Below, in pieces: positions 34,032 to 43,560 of a stretch of 64,000 nt of DNA. The notes under the pieces were generated by a model. The model was not told where the DNA came from. It did no database searches and was given only the letters and a program-made list of their open reading frames with translations. Position 1 is the stretch's first letter, and each line of letters begins with the position of its first letter. Origin of the DNA: Synechococcus sp. CS-1330 (GTDB taxonomy: Bacteria > Cyanobacteriota > Cyanobacteriia > PCC-6307 > Cyanobiaceae); assembly GCA_025128025.1 (NCBI GenBank), contig JAHLYR010000047.1:152468-216467 (forward strand), read 5' to 3'. The position numbers and the translations under genes are program-made.

Positions 34032-34430
34032 ATGGCGTTCTTGAACCGCTCCCATCTCTTCGGCCTGTTGCTGCTGGCCTCCCTGCCCCTTGATGGGGCA
34101 GCGGCTCTGGCCTTGGCCAGCGTCCAGCATGAGCCTTCAGCCCAGGACCAAACCGCCGCTAAACCAACCTCCCTCAGCATTGAGGAGCGGCTGAGCCGAA
34201 TTGCGGCGGCAGTGCAGGAGCGCGACGGCACCGAAGCCTCTGGCTTGCCCGATGACGCCGTGTCCTATGTGTTCGTCAACGGTGGGGGCCTGGGCTGGGC
34301 CAACGGCGGTTTCAACAACGGTGGCTTCTACAACGGCGGTTTCAACAACGGCGGCTTTTATAACGGCGGCTTCCGTAATGGCGGCTTCCGCAATGGGGGC
34401 TTCCTAAATGGTGGTCGCTACTGGCGCTGA
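34032..34430 (+). CDS. grrA: Glycine-rich repeat RiPP precursor (GrrA/OscA1 type)
   Basis: A 132-residue precursor. A hydrophobic N-terminal segment (about 5-29, LFGLLLLASLPLDGAAALAL) suggests Sec export of the leader. A leader with IEERLSRIAAAVQERDG follows. The C-terminal core (about 85-132) is a five-residue periodic array: aromatic-X-Asn triplets WAN, FNN, FYN, FNN, FYN, FRN, FRN, FLN, each separated by Gly-Gly, then Gly-Gly-Arg-Tyr-Trp-Arg. GrrM-type enzymes join the aromatic ring to the beta carbon of the third residue, so eight cyclophanes are possible. The start is the ATG at 34032; the open frame before it lies in the grrP coding region. Confidence 0.88.
   Translation: MAFLNRSHLFGLLLLASLPLDGAAALALASVQHEPSAQDQTAAKPTSLSIEERLSRIAAAVQERDGTEASGLPDDAVSYVFVNGGGLGWANGGFNNGGFYNGGFNNGGFYNGGFRNGGFRNGGFLNGGRYWR
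34291..34420 (+). repeat. 15-base in-frame repeats of the grrA core
   Basis: Units of the form AACGGCGGTTTCAAC recur every 15 bases from about 34303 to 34418, with variation mainly in the codon of the middle residue (Ala, Asn, Tyr, Arg, Leu). Wobble positions differ between units, so the array is not a fresh slippage product at the DNA level even though the peptide is nearly periodic. Confidence 0.85.
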
Positions 34431-34450
34431 TCGCTCCCCAGGCTGCTGAA

Positions 34451-35605
34451 GTGGAAAGCCAGGCTTACGGCCCCGTGCGGCTGCTGGTGGTGCAGCCCAC
34501 CCCCTACTGCAACCTCGATTGCGACTACTGCTATCTGCCCGATCGGGGTGATCGCAGCCAGCTCTCACTGGAACTGCTCGAGGTGGCAGTGGAGCGGGTG
34601 CTCGATAGCCCCTATTTCGAGGGGCAATTCACCCTGCTCTGGCATGCGGGCGAACCGCTGATGGCGCCAATCGACTTCTACGACCAAGCCAGTGCGCGCC
34701 TGCGCCAGCTGCTGGAGCGGCGCGGCCTGCCCGCCAACACGATCGTCCAGTCGCTGCAGACCAATGCCACCGTGATCAATGGGGCTTGGTGCGACTGCTT
34801 TGAGCGCAATGACATTCATGTGGGGGTGAGCATGGACGGCCCTGCCTTCCTGCATGACGCCCACCGGGTGACCCGCACCGGCTTGCCCACCCATGGGGCG
34901 GTGATGCGGGGGATCGACTGGCTGGTGCGGCGCCAGATTGCTTTTCAGGTGATCTGTGTGCTCACCGCCGATGCCCTCGACCATGCCGATGGCCTGTTTG
35001 ATTTCTTCCTCGAGCACGGCATCACCGACGTGGGCTTCAACATGGAGGAAACCGAAGGCGAAAACGCCGCCTCCAGCCTCGAGGCTCCCTGCGCTGAGCA
35101 GCGCTATCGGGCATTTTTAGAGCGGTTTTGGCAGCGCTGCATGGAGCAGCCGGGGAGCCTGCGCCTGCGGGAATTTGACGGGATCGTCAGCCTGGCCTGC
35201 AGCAATGCCCGCATGGCCCAAACCGACATGAACGCTCCATTCGCGATCGTCAATGTGGACGCCCGCGGCAATGTGTCGACCTTTGATCCCGAGTTGCTGT
35301 CGGTGCCCACCGCCGAATACGGCGATTTTGCTTTTGGTCATGTGTTGCACGACAGCCTGGAAGCCATCGCCGCAACAGACAAATTGCAGCGGGTGTTGCA
35401 TGAGATTCGCTCCGGTGTGGAGCGCTGTCGCCAGGAGTGTGAGTACTTCGGGCTATGCGGGGGTGGTGCGGGCAGCAACAAATACTGGGAGCATCGCAGT
35501 TTCGACTGCACCGAAACCCAGGCCTGCCGCTATCGCATCAAGCTGGTGGCCGATGTAGTGCTGCAGGGAATGGAGGCAGACCTGCAGCTGGCTGGAGAGG
35601 GATGA
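34451..35605 (+). CDS. grrM: Radical SAM/SPASM cyclophane-forming peptide maturase (GrrM/OscB type)
   Basis: 384 residues from a GTG at 34451. The radical SAM cluster motif is C20-x3-C24-x2-C27 ([15 protein letters not shown]), followed by the GGE-like [15 protein letters not shown] and SMDGP, as in SPASM peptide maturases. The C-terminal SPASM region holds a Cys set ([20 protein letters not shown], then [12 protein letters not shown]) that should bind auxiliary Fe-S clusters. Family members cross-link aromatic side chains in Ω-X-X triplets of GrrA. It lies 20 bases after grrA. argS follows 40 bases later but is unrelated in function. Confidence 0.9.
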   Translation: MESQAYGPVRLLVVQPTPYCNLDCDYCYLPDRGDRSQLSLELLEVAVERVLDSPYFEGQFTLLWHAGEPLMAPIDFYDQASARLRQLLERRGLPANTIVQSLQTNATVINGAWCDCFERNDIHVGVSMDGPAFLHDAHRVTRTGLPTHGAVMRGIDWLVRRQIAFQVICVLTADALDHADGLFDFFLEHGITDVGFNMEETEGENAASSLEAPCAEQRYRAFLERFWQRCMEQPGSLRLREFDGIVSLACSNARMAQTDMNAPFAIVNVDARGNVSTFDPELLSVPTAEYGDFAFGHVLHDSLEAIAATDKLQRVLHEIRSGVERCRQECEYFGLCGGGAGSNKYWEHRSFDCTETQACRYRIKLVADVVLQGMEADLQLAGEG

Positions 35606-35645
35606 TCACAGCAAGTGCCTGCCGCCACTGCGGCCCACAGTTGCC

Positions 35646-37433
35646 ATGCTGACCGTTCTCCATGCCCTGCAGGGCCAGCTTCTGGCAGCTATGCAGCGGG
35701 CCTTCCCGGAGGCGGGCCAGACCCTCGATCCCCAGCTGGCGCCAGCGTCTAAGCCGGAATTTGGCGACTTCCAGGCCAATGGGGCCCTGCCCCTGGCCAA
35801 ACCCCTGGGCCAGCCGCCCCGGGCTATTGCCACGGCGATCGTGGAGCAACTTACGGCCGATCCTGCCTTTGCCGAGCTCTGCCTGGAGCCCCAGATTGCT
35901 GGACCCGGCTTCATCAACCTCACCCTGCGGCCCGAGCGGCTGGCGGCGGAGCTGCAGGCCCGCCTTGGTGATCCGCGCCTGGGGGTGCCGAGCCTGGGGG
36001 CGACCGGTGTGGCCCCGACCCCGGTGATTGTGGACTTCTCCAGCCCCAACATCGCCAAGGAGATGCACGTGGGGCATCTGCGCTCCACGATCATTGGCGA
36101 TGCTCTGGCGCGGGTGCTGGAGTTTCGCGGCCACCCGGTGCTGCGGCTCAACCATGTGGGCGATTGGGGCACCCAATTTGGGATGCTGATCACCCACTTG
36201 AAGCAGGTGGCGCCAGAGGCTCTCACCATGGCCGATGCGGTGGATCTGGGTGACCTGGTGGCCTTCTATCGCCAGGCCAAGGCCCGCTTCGATGCCGACG
36301 AAAGCTTCCAGACCACCTCCCGCGAGGAGGTGGTGAAGTTGCAAGGGGGCGATCCGGTGTCGCTCAAGGCCTGGGGATTGCTGTGCGACCAGAGCCGCCG
36401 CGAATTCCAGAAGATCTACGACCAGCTCGGCATCCGTCTCAGCGAGCGCGGCGAATCCTTCTACAACCCGTACCTGCAGGCGGTGGTTGACGACCTCAGG
36501 GCTGCTGGGTTGCTGGTGGTCGACGCCGGCGCAGGTTGCGTTTTTCTTGAGGGGGTCAATGGCAAGGACGGCCAGCCCCTGCCGCTGATCGTGCAGAAGA
36601 GCGATGGCGGCTTCAACTACGCCACCACCGACCTAGCGGCGATTCGCTATCGCTTCGCCCCTGGGCCGGGCGGTGATGGCGCCAGCCGGGTGATCTATGT
36701 CACCGATGCGGGTCAGGCCAACCACTTCGCCGGGGTGTTCCAGGTGGCCCAGCGGGCGGGCTGGATTCCATCCCACTGCAGCGTCGAGCACGTGCCCTTC
36801 GGTTTGGTGCAGGGCGACGATGGCAAAAAGCTCAAGACCCGCTCCGGCGACACGGTGCGCCTCAAGGACCTGCTCGATGAGGCGGTGGAGCGCACCGAGG
36901 CCGATCTGCGTCAGCGTCTTGCCGACGAGCAGCGCAGCGAAGACGAGGCTTTCATCCAGCAGGTGGCCACCTCCGTGGGCTTGGCGGCGGTGAAGTACGC
37001 CGACCTCAGCACCAACCGGATCACCAACTATCAGTTCAGCTTTGATCGGATGCTGGCCCTAACGGGCAACACGGCGCCCTATCTGCTCTATGCGGTGGTG
37101 CGCATCGCCGGCATCGCCCGCAAGGGCGGCGATCTGGGGGCTGGCGCCGTTGCTTCACTCACCTTCAGCGAAGCGCCGGAGTGGGCGCTGGTGCGGGAGC
37201 TGCTCAAGTTTGATGGGGTGATTGCTGAAGTGGAGCAGGAGCTGCTGCCGAATCGGCTTTGCAACTACCTGTTTGAGCTCAGCCAGGTGTTCAACCGCTT
37301 CTACGACCAGGTGCCGGTGCTCAAGGCCGAGGAGCCGTTCCGCGCTTCCCGTCTCGCGCTCTGCCGACTCACCACCGACACCCTTTCCCTCGGTTTGGGC
37401 CTGCTCGGTATCCCCACCTTGGAGCGGATGTGA
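35646..37433 (+). CDS. argS: Arginine--tRNA ligase
   Basis: Class I synthetase of 595 residues. The N-terminal tRNA-recognition domain includes [21 protein letters not shown]-like motif: [14 protein letters not shown]. The KMSKS counterpart is [14 protein letters not shown]. The C-terminal anticodon-binding helices ([19 protein letters not shown]) and the ending are normal. Its stop TGA at 37431-37433 overlaps the hisC-like start. Confidence 0.96.
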   Translation: MLTVLHALQGQLLAAMQRAFPEAGQTLDPQLAPASKPEFGDFQANGALPLAKPLGQPPRAIATAIVEQLTADPAFAELCLEPQIAGPGFINLTLRPERLAAELQARLGDPRLGVPSLGATGVAPTPVIVDFSSPNIAKEMHVGHLRSTIIGDALARVLEFRGHPVLRLNHVGDWGTQFGMLITHLKQVAPEALTMADAVDLGDLVAFYRQAKARFDADESFQTTSREEVVKLQGGDPVSLKAWGLLCDQSRREFQKIYDQLGIRLSERGESFYNPYLQAVVDDLRAAGLLVVDAGAGCVFLEGVNGKDGQPLPLIVQKSDGGFNYATTDLAAIRYRFAPGPGGDGASRVIYVTDAGQANHFAGVFQVAQRAGWIPSHCSVEHVPFGLVQGDDGKKLKTRSGDTVRLKDLLDEAVERTEADLRQRLADEQRSEDEAFIQQVATSVGLAAVKYADLSTNRITNYQFSFDRMLALTGNTAPYLLYAVVRIAGIARKGGDLGAGAVASLTFSEAPEWALVRELLKFDGVIAEVEQELLPNRLCNYLFELSQVFNRFYDQVPVLKAEEPFRASRLALCRLTTDTLSLGLGLLGIPTLERM

Positions 37434-38512
37434 TGGAGCCCCAGGCGCGCCCCGAGGTTGAAGGGCTTCAGGCATACAGCGCGCCGCTGGAGGGGCGGCG
37501 GGGGATGCTGCGGCTCGATTTCAACGAAAACACCATGGGCCCAAGCCCGCAGGTGGTGGCTGCGATCCGCGCCATTCCGGCTGAGCAATACGCCATCTAT
37601 CCCGAATACGAAGGCCTGCGGGAGGCGGTGGTGGCCAACCTGGCAGGCGTTGGCCTGAGCCGGCCGCTGCAGCCCGATCAGATCGGCCTGTTCAACGGGG
37701 TCGATGCGGCGATCCACGCCATCTTTCACGCCTACGGCGACCGGGGCGACACCCTGCTCACCACCAGCCCCACCTTTGGTTACTACACACCCTGCGCCCA
37801 GATGCAGGGCATGGCGATTGAGGCGATTCCCTACCGACTGCCGGATTTTGGCTTCCCATTCGAGGAGCTGCAGGCGGCACTGCAGGGCTGCCCACGCATC
37901 CTGCTGATCTGCAATCCCAACAACCCCACCGGCACCCGGCTGGCTGCCGAGCTGATCCTGGAGCTGGCGGCCTCGGCGCCGGGCACTCTTGTGGTCGTGG
38001 ATGAGCTCTATGAGGCCTTCACTGGCGACAGCGTGCTGCCCTTGGCCGATTTCGCTGCCACGCCGAATCTGCTGGTGCTGCGCTCACTCGCTAAAACGGC
38101 TGGTCTGGCGGGTCTGCGCATCGGTTTTGCCATTGGCGCGGCGCCTGTGGTGGATCGGCTTGCGCGGGTCACAGGCCCTTATGACATCAATAGCTTCGCC
38201 GTGACTGCCGCCCATGCGGCCCTGGCGGACCAGGCCTATGTGGATAGCTATGTGGCCGAAGTGCTGCGGGCCCGCACCTGGCTGGTGCAGCAGTTGCAAG
38301 CGGCTGGCGTGCGGCATCACGCCGCAGGTGGCAACTACCTGCTGATCTGGCCCGAGCGCCCGGCTGAGGAGGTGGAGCAGAACCTGCGGCAGGCCGGAAT
38401 CCTGGTGCGCTCGATGGCCGCAAAACCTCTGATCGATGGCTCCTTGAGGGTGAGCCTCGGCACCATTGAGCAGATGCAGCGCTTCTGGGCCGCCTATCTG
38501 CGGGCCAATTAG
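37433..38512 (+). CDS. hisC: Histidinol-phosphate aminotransferase-like PLP enzyme
   Basis: A 359-residue aminotransferase with LDFNENTMGPSP at the front, NPNNPTGTRL, VDELYEAF and the PLP Lys in SLAKTAGLAGLRIGFAI, the pattern of HisC, which converts imidazole-acetol phosphate and glutamate to histidinol phosphate. The nearest alternative is another aminotransferase of the same fold (for example for aromatic amino acids). The ATG at 37433 uses the last base of the argS stop; a GTG at 37430 would add one residue. The stop overlaps by four bases with the convergent MBL-like gene. Confidence 0.85.
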   Translation: MEPQARPEVEGLQAYSAPLEGRRGMLRLDFNENTMGPSPQVVAAIRAIPAEQYAIYPEYEGLREAVVANLAGVGLSRPLQPDQIGLFNGVDAAIHAIFHAYGDRGDTLLTTSPTFGYYTPCAQMQGMAIEAIPYRLPDFGFPFEELQAALQGCPRILLICNPNNPTGTRLAAELILELAASAPGTLVVVDELYEAFTGDSVLPLADFAATPNLLVLRSLAKTAGLAGLRIGFAIGAAPVVDRLARVTGPYDINSFAVTAAHAALADQAYVDSYVAEVLRARTWLVQQLQAAGVRHHAAGGNYLLIWPERPAEEVEQNLRQAGILVRSMAAKPLIDGSLRVSLGTIEQMQRFWAAYLRAN

Positions 38513-39243
38513 CGCATCACCTCGATCACCATGCCATCGCCGAGTTTGCCCGGCAGGCTGAGCGTGCGTCCGGGGCGCTTCACCGGGGTGCCGGCCATGG
38601 CATCAAGGAAAGGTTGCACCGTGGTTTGGTCGCAGTCCTTGGGGGTTTTGCCGCTCACAAATTGCACCGGGATCACGCGGCGGGGCTGGAGCTCGCGCAC
38701 CACCTCGGCGGCTTCGGCACCGGTGTACACCTTGGCGCCGCCACCCACGCCGATGATCAGCACGTCTGGGCGACCCAGCATCACCTTGTCGGCTGGGCTG
38801 AGCCGGGCGGCGGTGCCTCCTAGGTGGGCGATGTCGAGGCCGCCCTGCTTCCAGCGCCACAGGGTGGATTGGCCGAAGCGGCGCCCACCAACGCGATCGT
38901 GAGGGCCGGAAATGCCTTCGATCGAAAGGCCACTCACCTTGAAGGAGCCTGGCTCCACCAGCATCTTGCCGCTGGCCACCGGTGCTCCCTCGTCCAGTAG
39001 TCGGCTGCTGGCCAGGATCACCGTGGCACTCACCCGGGGTTCGGCCAGGCCAGCGGCGCAGGCCACTGCTTTAAAGGGGTTAACCAGCACTCTTGCCCCG
39101 CCACCACTGATCAGCAGGGCGCTGTGGCCGTAGCTGGTAATCGTGATGCCGCTGCCTGCGAGGGCTGGGCCGGATGCCAGCAATGCGGCGCCCAGGCCGA
39201 GCGAACTCAAGCTGAGAGCAGCGAAGGTGGGCAGCGAGCGCAT
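38509..39243 (-). CDS. Exported metallo-beta-lactamase-fold-like protein lacking the usual metal motif
   Basis: 244 residues with a signal peptide (about 8-29, ALSLSSLGLGAALLASGPALA). The N-terminal strand TITSYGHSALLISGGGARVL resembles UlaG-type lactonases, and DVLIIGVGGGAKVYTGAEAA with PRRVIPVQF resembles the later part of that fold. The HxHxDH motif expected after the first strands is absent: the aligned region reads VILASSRLLDEG. Therefore it may be a non-catalytic member. The start is the ATG at 39243. Confidence 0.68.
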   Translation of the reverse strand: MRSLPTFAALSLSSLGLGAALLASGPALAGSGITITSYGHSALLISGGGARVLVNPFKAVACAAGLAEPRVSATVILASSRLLDEGAPVASGKMLVEPGSFKVSGLSIEGISGPHDRVGGRRFGQSTLWRWKQGGLDIAHLGGTAARLSPADKVMLGRPDVLIIGVGGGAKVYTGAEAAEVVRELQPRRVIPVQFVSGKTPKDCDQTTVQPFLDAMAGTPVKRPGRTLSLPGKLGDGMVIEVMR

Positions 39244-39267
39244 GGAGAGGCGGCAATCGCTGTGAAG

Positions 39268-39885
39268 CTAACCCAACTGACTTGCTATGGCTGGCTGGCT
39301 GGCTTGGCGCAGAAAGTTGGCCAGCAGCACGTGACCCTCCTGGGTGAGCACGCTTTCGGGGTGGAACTGCACTCCCTGAATGTTGGGGAAATCGCGGTGG
39401 CGCAGGCCCATAATCGTGCCGTCGTCGAGCCAGGCGGTGATCTCGAGGCAGTCGGGCAGCGACTCGCGCTCGGCGATCAGGCTGTGGTAGCGGGTGGCGG
39501 TGAGCGGGTTGGGCAGACCCTCAAACACCCCTTGGCCGCTGTGGTGCACCGGCGAGGTTTTGCCGTGCATCAGCTCCTTGGCCCGCACCACCTTGCCGCC
39601 GTATACCTGGGCGATCGATTGGTGGCCCAGGCAAACGCCCAGGGTGGGGATGGTGGGGCTGAGCTCCTGCAGCACCTCCAGGCATACCCCCGACTGATCT
39701 GGATCGCCGGGGCCCGGTGAAATCAAGATGGCGGCTGGGGCCAGCGCGCGGATCTGCTCGATGGTGAGGGCGTCATTGCGCTCCACCCGCAGCTCAGCGG
39801 CAATCGGGTGCTCGGGGGCCAGCTCGCCCAGGTACTGGACCAGGTTGAAGGTGAAGCTGTCGTAGTTGTCGAGAACGAGAAGCAT
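39268..39885 (-). CDS. trpG: Anthranilate synthase component II (glutamine amidotransferase)
   Basis: 205 residues that supply ammonia from glutamine to TrpE, or to a related PabA-type synthase. Motifs: [31 protein letters not shown], the nucleophile Cys in [11 protein letters not shown], and the catalytic His/Glu in [11 protein letters not shown]. The start is the ATG at 39885. It is the last of the conserved run prfB, DUF3285, ybeY, dgkA, trpG on the minus strand. Confidence 0.94.
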   Translation of the reverse strand: MLLVLDNYDSFTFNLVQYLGELAPEHPIAAELRVERNDALTIEQIRALAPAAILISPGPGDPDQSGVCLEVLQELSPTIPTLGVCLGHQSIAQVYGGKVVRAKELMHGKTSPVHHSGQGVFEGLPNPLTATRYHSLIAERESLPDCLEITAWLDDGTIMGLRHRDFPNIQGVQFHPESVLTQEGHVLLANFLRQASQPAIASQLG

Positions 39886-39908
39886 CGCCGCGCCTGGCCT
39901 GCCCCCAT

Positions 39909-40346
39909 TCAAAGGCCCAGCCGGCTCAGCAGCGGTGGCACAAGCAGCAGCAGGGCGATCATCAGCGACGACAGGGCCGCCACCAGCACCGCAGCTGCGG
40001 CGCAATCCTTGGCGATCCGAGCCAGGGGATGGAACTGGCGGCCGATGGCCAGATCCACCACCGCTTCGGTGGCGGTGTTGAGCAGCTCCAGCACAAGCAC
40101 CGCCGCCACGGTGAGCACCAGCACCGCCAGCTGGGCCGTGGGTAGTTGCAGCCACAGCCCCAGGCCAAACACCACGGCTCCGGTGATCACATGTATGCGG
40201 AAGTTGCGCTGGCTAGCAAAGCCATAGGCCAGGCCTTGGGCGGCATAACGAAAACTCGCCGGCAGGTCACTGGCCACCGTCCAGGCCCGGGCCCTGAGGC
40301 GGCGCCCACGAGTTTCTGGGGTCGGGAAGGGGCGCAGATTTGTCAT
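39909..40346 (-). CDS. dgkA: Diacylglycerol kinase family membrane protein
   Basis: 145 residues: a cytoplasmic N-terminus ([21 protein letters not shown]), then three hydrophobic helices with the family motif [16 protein letters not shown]. In many bacteria this family phosphorylates undecaprenol or diacylglycerol. The ATG at 40346 overlaps the ybeY stop by four bases. Confidence 0.9.
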   Translation of the reverse strand: MTNLRPFPTPETRGRRLRARAWTVASDLPASFRYAAQGLAYGFASQRNFRIHVITGAVVFGLGLWLQLPTAQLAVLVLTVAAVLVLELLNTATEAVVDLAIGRQFHPLARIAKDCAAAAVLVAALSSLMIALLLLVPPLLSRLGL

Positions 40347-40864
40347 GGCTCAGGTAGCACCTTAACCAGCTCTTTCTGGCGCGCCAGCATGGCGGCGAGG
40401 CTTGCTGCGTCGGGATGGTCCCAGCCCAGCAGGTGCAGCAGGCCATGGCTGGCTAGAAACAGCAGCTCCTGCTCCAGGTCGTGGCCATGCTCCGGCGCTT
40501 GGCGGGCTGCCGTTTCTACGGAGATGACGATGTCGCCCAGCTCCAGGGGCTCCGCCTCCCCGAATGCCGGCATTGGCGGGGCGCCATCCGTCGCTTCGTC
40601 CTGGGCGGCGAAGGCCAGCACGTCGGTGGGGCCTTCTTTCTGGCGCCAATCGGCATTGAGCTCGGCGATTTCGGCGTCAGCCACCAGGCTCAGCCCCATG
40701 CTGTAGGCGGGGGCTTGCAGGGCAGCGGGGAGATCGGGAGCCAGCCGGTGTAGCCAGGCGCTCAAAAGTTCTTGCCAATGATCGGCACCTGCTAGCTGCG
40801 GGGCTAGCTCCAGATCGGAATCAGCGCTGAAGGCCAGGTCGAGATCGGTCGAGGAGGCGGACAT
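40343..40864 (-). CDS. ybeY: Endoribonuclease YbeY (rRNA maturation)
   Basis: 173 residues with the zinc-binding motif HGLLHLLGWDHPD near the C-terminus, GDIVISVETAARQA, and TDVLAFAAQDE. YbeY takes part in 16S rRNA 3' end processing and ribosome quality control. The first 30 residues (rich in Asp/Leu) are less conserved, so an internal start is possible. It overlaps dgkA by four bases. Confidence 0.93.
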   Translation of the reverse strand: MSASSTDLDLAFSADSDLELAPQLAGADHWQELLSAWLHRLAPDLPAALQAPAYSMGLSLVADAEIAELNADWRQKEGPTDVLAFAAQDEATDGAPPMPAFGEAEPLELGDIVISVETAARQAPEHGHDLEQELLFLASHGLLHLLGWDHPDAASLAAMLARQKELVKVLPEP

Positions 40865-40867
40865 GGC

Positions 40868-41038
40868 TCAGCCCCCCGGCAGTTGGGGGCGGCCGAGCCA
40901 GGCGATTAGCACCAAGAAGCCGCTGAGGCCCAGGGCCGTAAGCCCGAAGTGAAACAGGCTTTGGCGGCCCTTACGCACCATGTTGCGCATCGCCAGCTTG
41001 ATGAAGCTGGGGTTTTCGCTGGGCTGGGGATCAGTCAT
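40868..41038 (-). CDS. DUF3285 family small membrane protein
   Basis: A 56-residue protein too short for ordinary ORF cut-offs. It begins [20 protein letters not shown], continues [20 protein letters not shown] and ends in one hydrophobic helix followed by RPQLPGG. This is the conserved cyanobacterial DUF3285 family, found between prfB and ybeY. The ATG at 41038 overlaps the prfB stop by eight bases, so it should be translated by coupling. Function unknown. Confidence 0.85.
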   Translation of the reverse strand: MTDPQPSENPSFIKLAMRNMVRKGRQSLFHFGLTALGLSGFLVLIAWLGRPQLPGG

Positions 41039-42159
41039 CGCTGCCTCCTCCAGCTAGCTCGACGCCCGCATGCAGCAGGCTCTGGATAAATGGATCGAGA
41101 TCGCCGTCCATGACGCCCTGAACGTCGGTGGTTTCCTGCTGGGTGCGCAGATCTTTCACCATTTGGTAGGGGTGAAACACATAGTTGCGGATCTGGTTGC
41201 CCCAGGCCGCTTCCACAATGTCGCCGCGGATGTCGGCGATTTCGGAGGCCCGCTGCTCCTGGGCAATCACCAGCAACTTGGCCATCAGCAGGGCCATTGC
41301 CTTCTCTTTGTTTTGTAGCTGGGAGCGCTCCTGGGTGCAGCGCACAAACAGGCCGGTGGGGATGTGCAGGATGCGCACGGCCGTTTCCACCTTGTTGACG
41401 TTTTGGCCGCCAGCACCGCCGGAGCGCGAGGTGGTGATCTCCAGGTCCTTGTCGGGGATGTCGAGCTTCACGTCCTCATCGATCTGGGGCATCACCTCCA
41501 CGCCGGCGAAGCTCGTCTGGCGTTTGTCGTTGGCATTGAAGGGGGAGATGCGCACCAGCCGGTGGGTGCCCTTTTCGTTGCGCAGGTAGCCGTAGGCGTA
41601 GCGGCCCTCGATTTCGATCGTGCAGCTCTTGATGCCCGCTTCCTCCCCCTCGCTGAGCTCGTCCACAGTCACCTTCATGCCGTGGTCTTCGGCCCAGCGG
41701 GTGTACATGCGCATCAGCATCAGGGCCCAGTCCTGGGCGTCGGTGCCGCCGGCACCGGCGTTGATGCTGATCACGGCGCCCTCCTTGTCGTAGGGGCCCG
41801 AGAGCAGGCGCTCCAGTTCCCAGCGGTCCAGGTCGGCTTTGAGGGACTGCAGGGCTTGGTTGGATTCGGCCAGCAGCTCCTCATCGGGCTCGAGGCCGTA
41901 GAGCTCAACTGTGGCCTCCCCATCGGAGACGCTGGCCTGCCATTTCGCCAATTGCTCAAGCTGGGCCTTCACCTCGTCGAGCTGGCGCATCTTGAGCTGG
42001 GCCTGCTTCTGGTCGTCCCAGAAGTCGCTTTGGGAGGCCAGCTGCTCCAGATCCTGTTGGCGGGCTTTCAGGGCAGGTACGTCAAAGACAGTCCTGGGCG
42101 TTGCCCAGGCGGTCAGTGAGCTCGGAGAGGTCGCGCTTGAAGTCGGTGAGATCGAGCAC
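41031..42159 (-). CDS. prfB: Peptide chain release factor 2, with programmed +1 frameshift
   Basis: RF2 ends translation at UGA and UAA. The large part (about 320 residues after the frameshift) has the family core with the peptidyl-transferase GGQ motif ([18 protein letters not shown]) and the tRNA-mimic region [12 protein letters not shown]. The short first frame starts at the GTG at 42159 ([20 protein letters not shown], then AQDCL) and meets an in-frame TGA. The slippery CTT-TGA-C at 42087-42081 allows +1 shifting to [17 protein letters not shown]. High RF2 favours termination, low RF2 favours the shift, so the gene is self-regulated. The start codon is chosen because no ATG is available in frame. 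Confidence 0.92.
42081..42087 (-). other. Programmed +1 frameshift site of prfB
   Basis: Reading the minus strand, CTTTGAC is the classic RF2 recoding heptamer: Leu-tRNA on CUU slips onto UUU when the UGA is decoded slowly. It sits about 25 codons from the start, as in most bacteria, and joins two frames that both encode conserved RF2 sequence. Confidence 0.92.
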
Positions 42160-42348
42160 CGGTGCGGCTGAATAGTTGCTTGACGGTATCAGCGCTGGCC
42201 AGCTCCGCCGCTAGTAGGCGGGGATGGGGGAGCGGTTTTGTTGATTGGCTAAGTCTTGGCTTAGCTAATTGATTTACGCGCAAGGCTCCCGGGCCCGCGC
42301 CCCCTGGCCCGCTTCTACGATCAGCAAAACCTGACCGGAACCGTCTAG

Positions 42349-42609
42349 ATGGCCGCCACCGTTGAGATCTACACCTGGCGGGCCTGTCCCTTCTGTGTAC
42401 GCGCCAAGGCCCTGCTCGATCGCAAGGGCGTGGCCTACGCCGAATTTGCCATCGATGGCGACGAGGCGGCACGCTCGGCGATGGCGGCCAAGAGCGGCGG
42501 GCGCCGCAGCGTGCCCCAGACCTTCATCAACGGCCAGCACGTGGGTGGTTGCGACGACCTACATGCCCTCGAGCGCTGCGGCCAGCTCGACGTTCTGCTG
42601 GCGAGCTGA
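42349..42609 (+). CDS. grxC: Glutaredoxin 3 type
   Basis: An 86-residue thiol-disulfide oxidoreductase using glutathione. The active site is CPFC (WRACPFCVRAKALL), the cis-Pro lies in SVPQTFINGQHVGGCDDLHA. The next gene, gshB, makes glutathione and starts three bases downstream, so a functional pair is evident. The 189 bases upstream, divergent from prfB, contain an inverted repeat GCTAAG-N6-CTTAGC (about 42249-42266) that might be an operator. Confidence 0.93.
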   Translation: MAATVEIYTWRACPFCVRAKALLDRKGVAYAEFAIDGDEAARSAMAAKSGGRRSVPQTFINGQHVGGCDDLHALERCGQLDVLLAS

Positions 42610-42612
42610 GCG

Positions 42613-43560
42613 GTGGCATCCCAACTGTTTGTGATCGATCCGATCGCCCGGCTCAATCCAGCCAAAGACTCCAGCGTTGCCCTGATGCAGGCTGCCCAGC
42701 GAGCCGGCGAGCAGGTGTGGGTGTGCACCATTGCCGATCTTTCTGCCGCCCCAGTGCCAGGAGACCCCCGGCAAGGCCATGGCGCCTGGGTGCTTGCCAC
42801 CCCCGTGAATTGCGAGCCCTGGTTTGATATTGGCGATCCCCAGGTGCTGCCCCTCAACGCTTTCCCGCGGGTGTGGATGCGCAAGGACCCGCCGGTTGAT
42901 GAGGCCTATCTCTATGCCACTCACCTGCTGGAGCTGGGGGAGCGTCAGGGAGTGCGGGTGCTCAACCGGCCAGCTTCGCTGCGGGCCTGGAACGAAAAAC
43001 TCAGTTCCTTGCGCTGGAGCCAGCTGATGGCCCCCACCCTGGTGGCTAGTCGGGTGAAGTCGCTGGCCGCTTTCACCGCCGAGCATGGCGAGGTTGTGCT
43101 TAAGCCGTTGGGGGGGCGGGCTGGCCAGGGGGTGGTATTTGCTTCTGCCGCAACTCCTGGGTTGCGGGCCCTGTTGGAGCTGGTGACCGGCCAGGAGCAG
43201 CTGCCGGTGATGGTGCAGGCCTTCTTGCCCGGGGTGAGCGCTGGTGATAAGCGCATCCTGCTGGTGGATGGCGAGCCCCTCGGGGCGGTGAATCGCATTC
43301 CCGCAGGTGGCGAGTTCCGCAGCAATCTGGCCGTCGGCGGTGCTCCGGAGGTCACGGAGCTCACGGCGGCGGAGAGGGCTATCTGCGCTGAGTTGGCGCC
43401 AGCGTTGCGGGCTGAAGGTTTGTTTTTTGTGGGCATCGATGTGATCGACGGCCGTCTCAGCGAGATCAATGTGACCAGCCCCACCGGCGTGCGCGAGGTG
43501 GAGCGGCTGGCCGGGATTCCCTTGGCGGATCAGACGATGGCGCGGCTGCTGGCCGCTTGA
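42613..43560 (+). CDS. gshB: Glutathione synthetase
   Basis: ATP-grasp ligase of 315 residues that adds glycine to gamma-glutamylcysteine. Motifs: [16 protein letters not shown] near the N-terminus, [31 protein letters not shown] (ATP binding), [20 protein letters not shown], and [11 protein letters not shown]. It starts at a GTG three bases after grxC. Its last 31 bases overlap the end of menF on the other strand. Confidence 0.95.
   Translation: MASQLFVIDPIARLNPAKDSSVALMQAAQRAGEQVWVCTIADLSAAPVPGDPRQGHGAWVLATPVNCEPWFDIGDPQVLPLNAFPRVWMRKDPPVDEAYLYATHLLELGERQGVRVLNRPASLRAWNEKLSSLRWSQLMAPTLVASRVKSLAAFTAEHGEVVLKPLGGRAGQGVVFASAATPGLRALLELVTGQEQLPVMVQAFLPGVSAGDKRILLVDGEPLGAVNRIPAGGEFRSNLAVGGAPEVTELTAAERAICAELAPALRAEGLFFVGIDVIDGRLSEINVTSPTGVREVERLAGIPLADQTMARLLAA

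Noticed and set aside
34291..34420. Short regular repeats that could be taken for a CRISPR array or minisatellite
   Set aside because: Units are 15 bases, in frame within grrA, and vary at wobble positions; there are no spacers and no cas genes.
39886..40155. Extended trpG reading frame
   Set aside because: The added part overlaps dgkA antisense and lacks homology; the ATG at 39885 gives the canonical TrpG N-terminus.
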